A program made the position numbers and the translations under genes. This document shows, in pieces, positions 42,043 to 53,404 of a stretch of 64,000 nt of DNA. How positions within the stretch are numbered: the first letter of the stretch is position 1; each line of letters begins with the position of its first letter. Below the pieces are notes generated by a model. That model saw only the letters and a list, made by a program, of their open reading frames with translations. It did not search any database and was not told the DNA's origin. The stretch comes from Branchipolynoe longqiensis (taxonomy: Eukaryota > Annelida > Polychaeta > Phyllodocida > Polynoidae), in assembly GCA_030323885.1 (NCBI GenBank), contig CM059190.1:88325865-88389864 (forward strand). The letters run 5' to 3'.

Positions 42043-42824
42043 TAAAGACAATGTAATCACATTATATATATTTGCATTTTGATACAAGAATCAAGTCAAT
42101 ACCTCAAATAGAACCAGAGATATTAATTTTCTAAAGATTTGATCTGGACAGTTATTGAAAATCACATGATTTGCCATGTTTGATGTCAAATTGCTCAACA
42201 AATATTTATTTTCAAGGTCTGAAAAAAATTGTAGTCTGAAAATGAATTTGTACTAGAAATAATAAGTTAAAAGAATAATGATGTGATTAAAAATGTAATT
42301 TGCCTTCAGGAGGCAGCTTCAAACATCAGGATTTAAGCATTTGCAGAATCCTGAAAAATGTGTGTGAAATTAAGGGCAAAAATTAAATATTACAAAATTC
42401 ATAACGCAGGGACTAATAGACCAATTTTCCATTATTATATATATTTTTAATCAGATTGATAAGGGCTTTCCAACTGTACCATTTGCACATATATAATGTA
42501 TACATATATATGCACACATATAATGTATACAAGGATATATATTACATATAAATTTCATTCATTTCATTCTAAAATTACAAGAAGAGACACAGTTTCTGAA
42601 ATTTGTTTGTGCTTTATATTATTAAAGAGATCGGACATGCTATTTAGATTAAAAGATGGTTCATGCCAGGCCATGAAATCTACACATTCAAACAGAATGT
42701 GTCTGAAATTCAGTGGAAACTGACACCCAATGCACTGTGTGTCGGGGTGGGGTCCCTTGAGTAAAAATGCATGAGTGAGCTAATAGTGATTGACTCATGT
42801 ATTTTTGCAAGGATGTGTTCCGAA
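42043..42824. other. No gene recognised
   Basis: AT-rich with TATA repeats near 42435 and 42490-42550. Confidence 0.4.
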
Positions 42825-43100
42825 TCAGTAGAGCACAGGCTTCCCTTGCGGGAGGTCGGGCGTTCATTCTAATCCCAGCCGAGTCAATCCAATGACATAA
42901 ATAGGATAGGACAAAGACTGGTTAGCGCAGTATCAATACCAGGATAATGTGATTGCAGGATATTGGGTTATGGTGTCGGCGGCCTGGTCTCCCGGTGGGG
43001 CAGCACTATAAAGTCACCATGGTTGCACACTCACAAGTCGGTGCCCATGCTCATCCTGATATGACCCTAAATGTTGCTAGGACCTAAGACAACATACTAC
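42825..43100 (+). mobile_element. Leu-head SINE copy, degraded head
   Basis: It contains CCCAGCCGAGTCAATCCAAT, GATAGGACAAAGACTGGTTA, CTCCCGGTGGGGCAGCACTA and CTGATATGACCCTAAATGTT. Confidence 0.7.
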
Positions 43101-43259
43101 AAGGATGTGTAGATCTATATAATCCTTGTCTGCAACATTATGAGTTTACTCAATATAAATTATAAACACACACAGGTAAATTGTATGTAACTTGTGGCTG
43201 GTGTGGCCTAATAGCTAGTCCAATGGAGCCCGAGTCAACCTGTTACGACAGTCTGTTTT

Positions 43260-43265
43260 CTAGCT

Positions 43266-43299
<34 letters not shown>

Positions 43300-43500
43300 T
43301 CCTCCCTTCCTCCCTCCCTTCCTTCCCAAGTTCACGGGCGGAGGGGCGTGGCCGAGGCACGGGGCCCGGCCCCCCGGGATCTGGGCGTGGTCGCCCAGAG
43401 AGAGGCTTATACTGTTATGGCGGGAAGCTGGTGCTCAGCCATTCTCCCCCCCCCCCCCCCCCCCCCACCCACCCACCCACACCCACCCAGCAGGTGGAAG
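43260..43500. repeat. Simple repeats: CTCACT and poly-C/CCCA
   Basis: CTCACT repeats at about 43262-43300, CCTTCCTCC DNA after them, and C21 followed by CCCA units at 43446-43490. Confidence 0.85.
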
Positions 43501-43764
43501 TTCCTGCCAGATTAGAAATGTGAATCTTGCGCCGGCTGGCTGGGGTCATCTGATATTATTAACTCAGTCTGGGAACTGAGCCGCCACTGGGGGAATCGGC
43601 TTAGGTCTGTCACAGCATCTTTGCTTACATCCCTGCATTATGGGGTTTCGTATTACCTGCGAATATATCCACTGATTTGCTTATCTTTCTTTCACTCTTT
43701 CTTTTGCTCTCTCTCACATATATACCAGTAACGTGGGAGGATGTTTCAAACAAACAAGAACATC

Positions 43765-44045
43765 CTGCCTAGAGCGGGACTCGAACCCACACTTTTGTCA
43801 TTCCGGCGAGTGTCCCAACCATTTAGGTAATAAGATCGATCCCCGGCCGAGTCAAACTAAGGACTTACCTTGTTTGCTGCTCACCATTCCTGGGGTGGTT
43901 CAGTGTCAGTGACGGCATTAGGTATTAGGTCACGGTTCCGACGGCATGGTATCCCAGTGAAGCAGCACTATAAAGTTGCCATGGATGCACACTGTCACCC
44001 GTCGGTCCTGTTTTAGCCTTAGATTTTGCTAGGACATAGAGCCCC
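43765..44045. mobile_element. Fused fragments of both SINE families
   Basis: A reverse GCCTAGG-type head (GCCTAGAGCGGGACTCGAAC) at 43768 is followed by a forward Leu-head SINE body from 43845 (GATCCCCGGCCGAGTCAAAC) to about 44045. Confidence 0.65.
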
Positions 44046-44659
44046 AATCAACTTGACAAAGAGTGTGCATGTTTCTGCGTAGATCTCATGTTTGTGCGTG
44101 TACACAAACACGCCATGACTGTTTGTAGATAAGATTGTTTGCTTATTTCTTAACTATATCAGTTTTGTGCATTTTTGCGTAACTATGCACGAGCCGTACA
44201 AACCAAAAGAACAACACATTTACCTTTGGGATACATGTTTTTGGGGTGTTTTTTTTGTATGGTATTTATTCATTTGAATATGACATTTGTCAGCGCCGGA
44301 GCACTGGTCTTCCAGTCATCTTACTATTGGAATTGACATTCTAAATAATCTAAGTTTGGTCAGTGCTGTATTAGTCACAGCACCGATCCTGTAGAATTGA
44401 GGGAGTGGCTCCTGCTGTATAATGTACAGCACCAGTCACTGCGGTTCATGCAAAAATGGGGAGCAGCACCGCGTAGAAGATGTTGGAAGGTTATGTTATA
44501 ATTCATAGACAGGGATTTTGCATTCATGTAGACATGTATAATAGTCTGAATGGGTGGGCGAAGTGATTTCAGATGCGTTAAAGCCCAAAGCTGAGTCCCT
44601 CTTGAAAAGAATCTTTCCACTCTTGAAGCCCGCTGCAATGCCTGCAAGTATCATTAGGG

Positions 44660-45015
44660 TTTTTTGCGGGAGCGTATGGCGCCGTAGGCGCGTTACGTCG
44701 GTATACGCCGTATACGCTACTCATACGTCGCCAGATGCCGGCTTATGTGAAGCTGTATGAGGCATACGTCGCCATACGCTTTCATAAATCCGTCCGTCCA
44801 AATTTTTTTGTGCATGCTAAAAAAAACTCGACCTATGAGGGCGTATGGCCCATACTGTCAAAAAATGTCACAGCACGCTCCCATACGCTCCTCGTAGGTT
44901 CCACATACGCTCAAAACCACCCGAACGGTCACCAAATGTCATCATAGGCCGGCACGCGCAGGACATACGTAGGTTTTCAATACGCTCCCGCCATACGCCG
45001 TAATGTGACAGGGCC
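44660..45015. mobile_element. Palindromic foldback element, TACGCC/TACGCTC words
   Basis: The right end is GCCGTAATGTGACAGGGCC (to 45015), immediately followed by TTAA of the next MITE. The left end matches only from GCGGGAGCGTATGGCG, so its terminal bases are lost. The interior consists of inverted copies of CATACGCC, TACGCTCC and ATACGTCG. Confidence 0.7.
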
Positions 45016-45347
45016 TTAAGCTGCCCAATCCGATGAAAGCATTACATTTTCTATTTAATCTAGTTTTAATCCTACAAATTCAACTTGCACTTGTTCAATG
45101 TTAATTGCAGTTTAGTGCTCGACTGCTGTACTCGAACATGCGTAAACCAAGCCATTGTTCAACAGTTTGTTCTATACGCCAACATTAATTTGGTGTGTTT
45201 TCAATTCAAATATACTCACAGTTAACCATTTAAAATAAAAAGTAATGTGGATTAAAATAATCAACCTAATAAAGTAATATATTTATCTATTTATAAATTT
45301 TGTTAAAGGAGGCAGAAACACAACACCATCAGATTATGCAACTTTAA
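45016..45347 (-). mobile_element. TTAA MITE, diverged full copy
   Basis: It starts TTAAGCTGCCCAATCCGATG and ends CATCAGATTATGCAACTTTAA. It directly abuts the preceding foldback element at TTAA. Confidence 0.7.
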
Positions 45348-45450
45348 CATTAGACAAAACACTTTGAATAAACTATATTTAGAACAACAAAAACACACAC
45401 AATATTGGTTGAGGAGTTCATGTTAAAAATAATAATAATAATAATAATGT

Positions 45451-45968
45451 AGTGGTCTGCACTGTCCTCCCGAGCAAGGAACCACATAGACAGGTATGCG
45501 TGGGTAGTGTGGTGGCATCAGGGAGCCTAGGTGGTGTAATGGTTAGCACACTGGCCTGGAATGCAAAGAGATGTGGGTTCGAGTCCCGCTCTAGGCGCAA
45601 TATTTTCCATTTTCACCACCCCCGTCCCGTGCCTTCCCCCCCGCCCCCCATGACACTGGTGCCGTGGACAGGATCCTGTACAAGCTATGCGCTGTATAGT
45701 TGTTGAACCTACCCTGTGTATGTATGTGTTAGTGCATTGCCTGTATGCATGTAATTGTAAGCATTAAAAGACTTACAATTCCAGGGGGACGAGTGTAGTG
45801 GTCTGCACTGACTTCTCGGGCAAGGAACCACATAGACAGGTAGACGTGGGTAGTGTGGTGACATCAGGGAGCCTAGGTGGTGTAATGGTTAGCACACTGG
45901 CCCAGAATGCAAAGAGATGTGGGTTCGAGTCCCGCTCTAGGCACAACATTTCCCATTTTCAACACCCC
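45451..45968 (+). mobile_element. tRNA-derived repeat, head-to-tail 1.5-mer (+ strand)
   Basis: A block of about 165 bp (GTAGTGGTCTGCACTG to the end of the tRNA-like part) occurs at 45451-45617 and 45796-45968, separated by about 178 bp. Each block contains a tRNA-like sequence, GCCTAGGTGGTGTAATGGTT ... GGGTTCGAGTCCC ... CTAGGC (45532-45597 and 45873-45942), with A-box and perfect B-box motifs and a pairable acceptor end. This is a repeat, not a pair of tRNA genes. It resembles either a dimeric SINE or a short element with tRNA-bearing terminal direct repeats. Confidence 0.82.
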
Positions 45969-46645
45969 CTACGACACTAATAAAAATAAGAATGTCCCTC
46001 GCCTTCAAAACGTGGTCCCCCTGGGCCCGTTTTCAGATTGTACGGTTTTATGCGGTTTATGTGATAATTTGTGAACACGCCCAGCAGGTTCTGGGGTGGT
46101 GTGTGCTGGGGGGTGGGGGGTAGCACCTTCCGGCTGGTACCCGGGGTAACGCTGCGTGAGTAATACGGACGGATGGGCCTCGTCTCACCCGCCACACCAC
46201 CCCGCACCCAGCTCGGTGTTACTAACGAACACACGATACCTAGTGGGTGTGGGTGTGTTTGTGTGTGTGTGATTAAAAAGAAGAAGAATTATTGGTAAAT
46301 ATTTGATTAGTACTGGTCTTCCGGCCATAATCACATATGGTGGGGAGATGTGGAAGAATTCATGCAGTAGATAGCTACACAACTGAAAGTAATAAAACAA
46401 GGGGAACCACGAGACTTACTGTCTAAAACTGTTATGGGCAGCATAAATACAGCATCACCAAAGAAAATCTGTAATCGCAAGTTGTTTGCATCTTTTCTTT
46501 GGCACATTGTGGTTTTATAGGAATAGCGATTGAATAATTATTAAGTGCTGTATTACAAGAGTGCAGGGAGCGTTGTGTGAATAGGTCGCCACTGTATTAA
46601 TACTACTAAGCTCCAGCTGATCCCGGCGTTGCTATGGAGAGGGAC
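45969..46645. other. No gene recognised
   Basis: G-rich and TG-rich patches at about 46100 and 46245-46270 only. Confidence 0.4.
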
Positions 46646-46649
46646 TGGA

Positions 46650-47290
46650 CGGGATGGCTAAGTCTGTAAGACCCAGAGCGCTGGCTGGGTTCTCGTGTGG
46701 GAGGTTGTGGTTTCGAACATCGACCGAGTTAAGACAATGACTTACAAAATTGACACTGTCACTATCTACTCTGGCCCTATAGAGGGGGTGTAATGACGTC
46801 ACGGGGCAACTTTCGGTGGCCATATTGGATGACATACAGAAGGATTGCGACTGCCTACACTGTGGTTATTTACTGATTTGTTGGTTTATTTGTCACTATT
46901 TTGAGCAGTTTGGCCTCAGAAGTTGTTGCTGAAGTGCTGTAAGTAAACACATTTGATGTAAACTGCCCAGAACCTCCCATAACACAAGAAAACTCTGTTT
47001 TACTGCATCTGCATGCATTCACAACATGGCTAGGGAGGGTGCTCGTAATCCAAGATGGCAGCCCGCTGATTGCTAAGTAATGACGTCACATGCACTCCCT
47101 CTATTGGCATTACTAATACTAGGGTAGGGCAAGGACTGGTCCTTGCCCAGTATCAGGATTTTGTCACTGGGTGGGATATCAGATGGTGTTGTCTAGTCTC
47201 TCAATGGAATAGCGCTATGAAGTCACAAAGGGTGTCGGGACTCTCACCCTGATCTAACATTGGATGTTACTAGCACATAAAACCGCAACA
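46650..47290 (+). mobile_element. Leu-head SINE interrupted by a TIR element
   Basis: The head GACGGGATGGCTAAGTCTGT (46650) and the first body part stop at TCTGGCCCT. The body resumes at 47105 with TGGCATTACTAATACTAGGG and continues to the tail at about 47280. Confidence 0.75.
46779..47104. mobile_element. TIR element (ATAGAGGG ends) inside a SINE
   Basis: It begins ATAGAGGGGGTGTAATGACG and ends in the inverse (CGTCACATGCACTCCCTCTAT). The next segments (CAAGATGGC / GGCCATATTGG) are also partly inverted. A relative lies at 50255-50675. Its position in the middle of a SINE shows that it inserted later. Confidence 0.8.
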
Positions 47291-47430
47291 AGCAATATTT
47301 ATGCACAGGTAGAGATGTCGTATCACTGATGCAAGTAAAATAGTCCAATTTATGTTCCTCCCGGCATCTTTGATGTTACATAATGGATGGTTTGCATTGG
47401 AACAGCCTTCCCTTGCACTTAACCACGATC

Positions 47431-47765
47431 GACCAGATGGAATGGCCGAGTGAGTTGAGCGTTCGTCTCCCGTTTTGTTAGATCGTGGGGTTCGAACCCT
47501 GGTCAAGTCAAACCAATAAACTTAAAAATTGATGCTTGTCGCTTCCTAGCCAGGTGCTCAGCATTATTACTATTAGGATAGGGCAAGTACTGGTTAGCTC
47601 AGTTTCAGGATAATGTGTCTGAGTGGGATGGTGGCTTATAGTGCCAGCGGCCTGATTTCCCAGTTGGTCAGCACTATAAAGTCGCCATAAGTGTGCACTG
47701 TCACAAGTCGGTACCCATCCTGATATGACCTTAGATGTTTCCATGAATTAAAACCCAACCAACTT
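47431..47765 (+). mobile_element. Leu-head SINE, complete
   Basis: Head GACCAGATGGAATGGCCGAG, B box GGGTTCGAACCCTGG, tail CCTGATATGACCTTAGATGT. Confidence 0.8.
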
Positions 47766-48409
47766 AATCGTCAACCCACATGACTGGAGTGGCGGTCACG
47801 TGGTTTCGCGCGCGGACTGTGGGTGACCTGTTAGCAGACCGGCGTCTCTCCCCGCGTCCCGTGGGACGCGGCGCCCTTCGGCACAATCGGCATTTTCACT
47901 AAAGCGTCATCGTCTTTTATAGATGGTTCGTAGTCGGTGTGTCTGTCCGTGCAAGTAGCTGTTGTGCACAAACAAAAAAAAGAAGCCCCATGACACCACT
48001 TTTGGTGTTCTGTAGTCGTCATAGTTCACGAGTCTGGGTGTGTTGTTATTTAATAGCCATACCCCCGACTGAAAAGTAAAGAACTAAAAAGAAATTTCGT
48101 GGCGATTGATTAAAAATGTCTTCCAGGACCGCACTGGACTAGTATTTCGCCGACCATATCATGGTCACCTCTTCTCCCCAATTCGCCGTCAGATACATTA
48201 TTTCGGGGCTGTTGGGTGGGGGATTGTGTGTGTGTGTGGGGGGGGGGTAATGATGCACTGTTTCATTTTGTTATGCCAAACTGTTTCATTTTTTAAATTG
48301 TTTTTAATTGTAGCAACAGAACTCCCCTTCTTAGCTGGCGTTTTGTAGCACAGCAGACGGTAATGACTAATGGCCGCATGCAGTGCATTCCGAGTTTAGT
48401 GGTGATTTC
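47766..48409. other. No gene recognised
   Basis: It contains a GC-rich hairpin (CCGCGTCCCGTGGGACGCGG, about 47852) and a TG/G run near 48225-48247. Confidence 0.4.
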
Positions 48410-48716
48410 TTAGTTGGTTGTTGGAGCTTTACGTCCTGGCAACATTTAAGGTCATATCAGGTCAGCTATCAGCTTATAGTGCTGCCCCATTGAGAGACCG
48501 GGCCACCAGCACCATGACCTGATATCCCACTCAGTCACAGTATCCTGACACTGATCCAACCAGTCCTTCCCTTATCCTCATAATGCCGAGCGCCTGGCTA
48601 GAAAGCGACAAGTATAAATTAATATACCGACTAGTGTTTGAAACCATGGGTACGAATCCCACGATCTACGAAAACGGGAGACGGACGCTCAACTCATTCG
48701 GCCATCCCGTCTGGTG
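48410..48716 (-). mobile_element. Leu-head SINE
   Basis: Minus-strand copy from head (GGCCATCCCGTCTGG at 48700-48714) to tail (TTTACGTCCTGGCAACAT). Confidence 0.8.
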
Positions 48717-48915
48717 TGATTTGTTAGTAAAGCGTCGCGCTGCCGGCTCCTGCGTTAATAGCAGCGTTTCGCCGTCAGGAGGTTAGACCGGGGGCAGTCT
48801 GATGCGCGCCGAACGCAGCTTCCTCGAACGCAGCCTGTCTCCTGGAGCAGACGCGCTGTGGGAGAGAAGGGGCAGCGTGTTACCCTGACACTAGTCAGCG
48901 CAGGGAGGGGATATT

Positions 48916-49312
48916 TTGTCTGTCTGTTTGTTGGAGTTTTACATCCTTGCAACAACTAAGGTCATACCGTCCTGAAATGACCTTTGATCTTGCTAGGATG
49001 TAAAACAACAAACATTATCTAAGGTCATATCAGGACGGGTACAGACTTGTGGCATTGCACACTCATGGCAGCTTTATATTATTTATAGTGTTACCCCACT
49101 GGAAGACTAGACCCGATATCCCACTCAGTCACATTATCCTGACATTGAGCTAACCAGTCCTTGCCCTATCCTATTAATGCAGAGTGCCAAGCTAGGAAGC
49201 GACATGTATTAATTTTTTAAGCCATTGGTTTGACTCAACCGGGGATTGAACTCCCTACCTTCCGCACATGCAGTCTGCACTCTACCGATTCGGCCACCGC
49301 ATCCTGTGGGAC
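48916..49312 (-). mobile_element. Leu-head SINE with inverted second tail
   Basis: The body (49020-49310) reads minus. Its tail region 48925-49015 contains two tails in opposite orientation (GTTTTACATCCTTGCAAC then CTTGCTAGGATGTAAAACAA), forming a hairpin. Confidence 0.65.
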
Positions 49313-49529
49313 GGGAGATAATGGGTGGCCCGGCTGGTTCTTGGGCTGAAATATACTTTTGTCTTGCAGGTGATGTACACAAAGGGAACACCCAGATTGG
49401 GATTAGAACACTCACTACTTGAAATTTTTGGGCTAGTGTTTTAATCATTAGACTATTGTTGTGTGGGTTCGACAAACCGGGTCACAGCACCAGTGTCGTG
49501 GGGGGGGTATGTAAAAATGGGAAATGTTA

Positions 49530-50130
49530 TGCCTAGAGCAGGTTTTTGGAACCTAGACTTCTTGCCATTCCGGGGCTAGCATGCTAACAATTACACTGTC
49601 TAGGGTCCCTGATGCAATCACCTTATCCACACCTACCTGTCTATGTGGCTACTCGATTTAGATGTCAGTGCAAACCACTACGCTATCTAGACTCCTTGAT
49701 AAAATCACTCTATCCATGCCTACCTGTCTATGTGGCTCCTTGCCCAAGAGGTCAGCGCAGACTGTTTTGTATTACACGAATATCCTGGAAGCATAATTCT
49801 TTTAAATGGTTTATTTCCATAAGTCATTTAATGTTTATGATTGCACACATACAGGCAATAGACATACATGTACATGCACTGGTAAGGTTCACTGCCCATA
49901 CAGTGCATGGCTTGTATAGAATCCATGGAAACCAATGTTGTGGGTGTGATACAAGCAATGGGAGCATTGCGCCTAGAGCAGAATTTTCACCAACACTTCT
50001 TGCCATTCTGGGGGCTAACATCATAACCGTTGGACTATTGCTCCCTGATGCAATCACCCTATACATGGCTAGCCGTCTATGTGACTCCTTGCCTAAAAGG
50101 TCAGTGCAAACCACTACACTTGCCATAACC
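49530..50130 (-). mobile_element. GCCTAGG-type tRNA-derived repeat, multimer
   Basis: Minus-strand copies of the 45451 family: tRNA-like parts at about 49530-49610 and 49970-50045, and the GTCAGYGCA tail blocks at about 49663, 49751 and 50100. It is degraded but keeps the 350 bp period. Confidence 0.65.
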
Positions 50131-50254
50131 CTTTAAAGATATGTGTTGGAGGGTTATAACTTATAATATTAAATGGCTTGAATTATACTTACGTGTGGAC
50201 ACAGCCTGAGTCTGGTAGGCGAAGTGATTTCAGATGGCTTAAGGCCAAAAGCCA

Positions 50255-50675
50255 ATAGAGGGAGTGCACGTGACGTCATCACTCAGTGGTTAGCCATCTT
50301 GGATTACACTTAATACCACCTATGGTGCCCCCTCTCCTATAGCAAGAACACTACCTCCACCACTGGCTCTACCTATAGTCAGGGCCGCCAAAGTATGTGG
50401 TGCCACCTAGCGGGTACTGCCCGAACCTTTCTAATCCTTTGCCAGAGCATCCAAAGTGTCAACATACTGCGCTTTAGCAACAATGTGATGCTACACGATT
50501 AAAAAAATACTTCCCCTCCATCAAAAAACCCTTTTCCACCAACTTTTGAGGCCAAACTGCTCAAATAAACCAACAAATCGGTAAATGAACACAATGTAAG
50601 ACCTTCCAAGCCTTTCATATGTAACCCAATATGGCCACCGGAAGTTGTCTCGTGACATCATTACAACCCCTCTAT
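50255..50675. mobile_element. TIR element, ATAGAGGG family
   Basis: Left ATAGAGGGAGTGCACGTGAC, right CGTGACATCATTACAACCCC plus TCTAT. It shares the TCTTGGATTACA and CTCAAATAAACCAACAAATC regions with 46779-47104. Flanking DNA matches 44520-44660 on both sides, so the other locus shows the empty site. Confidence 0.75.
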
Positions 50676-50769
50676 CCCCACTTAAAATGAATCTTCCTAC
50701 TCATGACGCCTATTACAATGCCTGCAAGTATGTACAATAGTGTCTTTTTGGTTTTGGTTTTATTGCACA

Positions 50770-51047
50770 TATATCAGGGATGAAAGATCTCCGCGATTCC
50801 GCGGATTTCCGGGATTTTTCAATCCCACAGCACCATCAGCGTATACTAATGTTTGGTGCAGACTCCACAGCACTAGCAGCGTACACTACTAATACATGCT
50901 TCAAATGGCGCAGTACTATTAGCGTATACCAATATATGAAACCCGATTTCCGGGAATTTCCCGCGATTCGCTGACAATGCTAAACCTATGGGAGAATATC
51001 AGCATTTCCGCTTTTTTTCCCCGGACACCACTTTCATCCCTGATATA
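50770..51047. mobile_element. Short palindromic MITE (TATATCAGGGATGAAAG)
   Basis: 17 bp perfect TIRs TATATCAGGGATGAAAG and their complement at 51031-51047. The subterminal GCGATTCCGCGGATTTCCGG region is also inverted. Confidence 0.85.
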
Positions 51048-51329
51048 TACAGAGCTATTTGGTTTAATGCACATAAACAGAGCTATTATTTGCTATGGAA
51101 CTATAGTCTGGTAATATATCATGGCACTAGTACCAGCGGAGTAGGTACCACCTTCCGTATCAAAGTAGCGTTGTGAAATTAGTGGAGGGGTCTGGGTTTA
51201 AACCAGTTCCAAGAATAAAAAATGATGGCAGGCCATGAGTGCAACTGTATGGAGATTACGCCATTACGGCAGGTCAATTGACTATTATCTGTGTGAAACG
51301 GAATGCCAATTGCTACTTTAGTCTAATTA

Positions 51330-51710
51330 GGGTAATGGGATGGCCAAGATTGCTTCCCAAGTGCGGGAAATCCTGGGTTCTATTCCCGATGAGGTCAAAC
51401 CAAATGCTTACAAAATGTGTACTTATTGTTTGGCGCTTATCATTGCTATGATAGGGCAAAGACTGGTTTGCTCCATGTCAGGATATTATGACGTAGTGGT
51501 ATATCTGGACGTGGTGCGAGTGGCACGATATCACAGTGGGGCAACACTATGAAGCCATTATTGATGTATCACAGTGGGGCAACACTATACAGCCTTCAAT
51601 ATATCACAGTGAAGCAACATGAAGCCACAATGTGAACTGACGCATTTCAGTGTCCCTTCTGATTATTACCTCAGATGTTACTAGGACGTGAAACCCAAGT
51701 CAGTACTCTA
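51330..51710 (+). mobile_element. Leu-head SINE, expanded and degraded
   Basis: Head GGGATGGCCAAGATTGCTTC, body GATAGGGCAAAGACTGGTTT. The segment ATATCACAGTGGGGCAACAC is present three times (about 51529, 51567, 51600), a small internal tandem expansion. Confidence 0.7.
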
Positions 51711-51941
51711 TATGATGCACACATCGCCATAACCCAATCGGCGTTTTGAGGACTGTGTCTGTTACAAGGTTAGGTGTGTGGGAACGGAAGGCTATGGCAG
51801 ACATAAACATGATGATGTAGTTCCCGACGATTTGTTATTGATAATTTCGATGTCAAAGTCCACCGGCAACTTGCCATGTCCATCTTGTATCTGGCACCGG
51901 TAGACGCTACCGGCGTGGTATTGAAATAAACATGGCCGCCC

Positions 51942-52190
51942 ATGTAGGTTTGGTGTCATCCAAAGTTTTCAACATGTTTACAGTCATACAAACTACAAAG
52001 CGTAGTACTTTTCCAGACCCCCACCTCCAAAGTAGTTCACATCAACATTTTAACACAGAACATAATGTTTGCAGAAAAATATCAACATTTGATTCCATGA
52101 TAAAAGTCGTACTGGACTGACTAACCCCACTCTTCTCTGCCTGTTGTACGCTTTGTACAAACGTGAACATGTTGAAAACGTTGGATGACC
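51942..52190. mobile_element. TIR element (GTCATCCAACGTTTTCAACA)
   Basis: GGTGTCATCCAAAGTTTTCA ... AACATGTTTAC at the left is inverted at the right as GTGAACATGTTGAAAACGTT and GGATGACCCC. A relative spans 53405-53897. Confidence 0.75.
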
Positions 52191-52273
52191 CCTTAATTAT
52201 ATAGCTCTCCGAGTGACCCCAAAACTGGTGCTTGAAACTGACACGTCTACGTGTATGTGGGTATGTCATCAAT

Positions 52274-52691
52274 TAGATAAAAAATTCACCCCATACTTAC
52301 AGTACAGGGGTGAAAACCAACATATTAGAAAAACGGACGAAGAATTTTGACATGCTGGGAAAATTAACTCAGCGAATAAATTCTTAATTTAAGAAGCAAA
52401 ATTTATTCTTTATATATGTCTTCATATTTCCCCGCTACCTTTGAGTTGAAACATATAATAAAATATCTAGTTTAATAAGATTTAAGAGTGAAATCGATGG
52501 CGTTCTATGGCCGCCATCTTGTCTTTTTGCATTCTCTCCCATTTCACCAACTCTGTGCCGATATGGGTAGCCATTTGATACTGGAGCCAGAGTTTCTACT
52601 TCCTGTTCCATACTGAAGCTATCTTCGCCCGTATTTACACTACGTTGTCGTTCACCCCTGTACTGGATGTACGGGGTGAATCTTTTATTTA
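52274..52691. mobile_element. MULE-like MITE with 9 bp target duplication
   Basis: Ends TAGATAAAAAATTCACCCC and its inverse, flanked by GTCATCAAT at 52265-52273 and 52692-52700. A second inverted segment (ACAGTACAGGGGTGA) lies inside the ends. Non-coding. Confidence 0.88.
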
Positions 52692-52700
52692 GTCATCAAT

Positions 52701-53400
52701 ATGATCGGTGTGCGGGTGTTGGTCTGTCCGAGATGACCTAATTAGAGTCACATCCAATCAGGGCTCTCCCATTCTGCAAGAGCTTGGGGTCAAAATGCGC
52801 ACGGAACCACGTGTTTGACGCGAGCTGAATCTTGATAACACTTTTATATGGATATAATCCAAAGTTCTTAATTTAAAAAACATTATGTTCGTTACACTGA
52901 TAGGCTGGAAAACAAGTTGCATGCATCTTCTAGACACGTGTGTAACCTGCAAGGGGGGGGCATGTTTTTTAAATTATTAAACTATTATCATATGATGAAA
53001 TTATCAAAAGACTATGTTGCAGTAACTAACAATCTACAAGAAAATTACACCCACAGGATGAAATCTAGATAAGTGCTTTTTTTGGGTGTTTAAAAAAAAT
53101 TTGATCCCTTCATTGAACTATGTGGCTTTAAATGAGACAGAAGCAGCTGGTTCTGTATTCAGTGGCGATCTGTTAACAAAACACACACTGCGTTTAGGCT
53201 GGGGCTGAGCCCTTGTGCAATCTGTAGACGGATCCACAGACAGGCCTGCTGCACCCCGCCTTGATGTTGTGTAGGCAACCATCAACATGCTCAGTGTGCT
53301 CCAAGAACCCAGGGGCAGCTTACTGACTAATCAATCAACCAATTAACCAACCGGAGTGAGATCGATCCCTGTCCGAGTCAATCCAAATACTTAGTGGTGG
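52701..53400. other. Mostly unassigned DNA
   Basis: A short match to the TTAA MITE end near 53040-53135 (TAGATAAGTGC ... CATTGAACTATGTGGCTTTAA). No gene. Confidence 0.45.
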
Positions 53401-53404
53401 TGGT

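Noticed and set aside
45532..45942. Two apparently foldable tRNA genes
   Set aside because: Repeated at several loci with shared flanks and degraded copies, and the anticodon arm does not pair convincingly; a tRNA-derived repeat is more likely.
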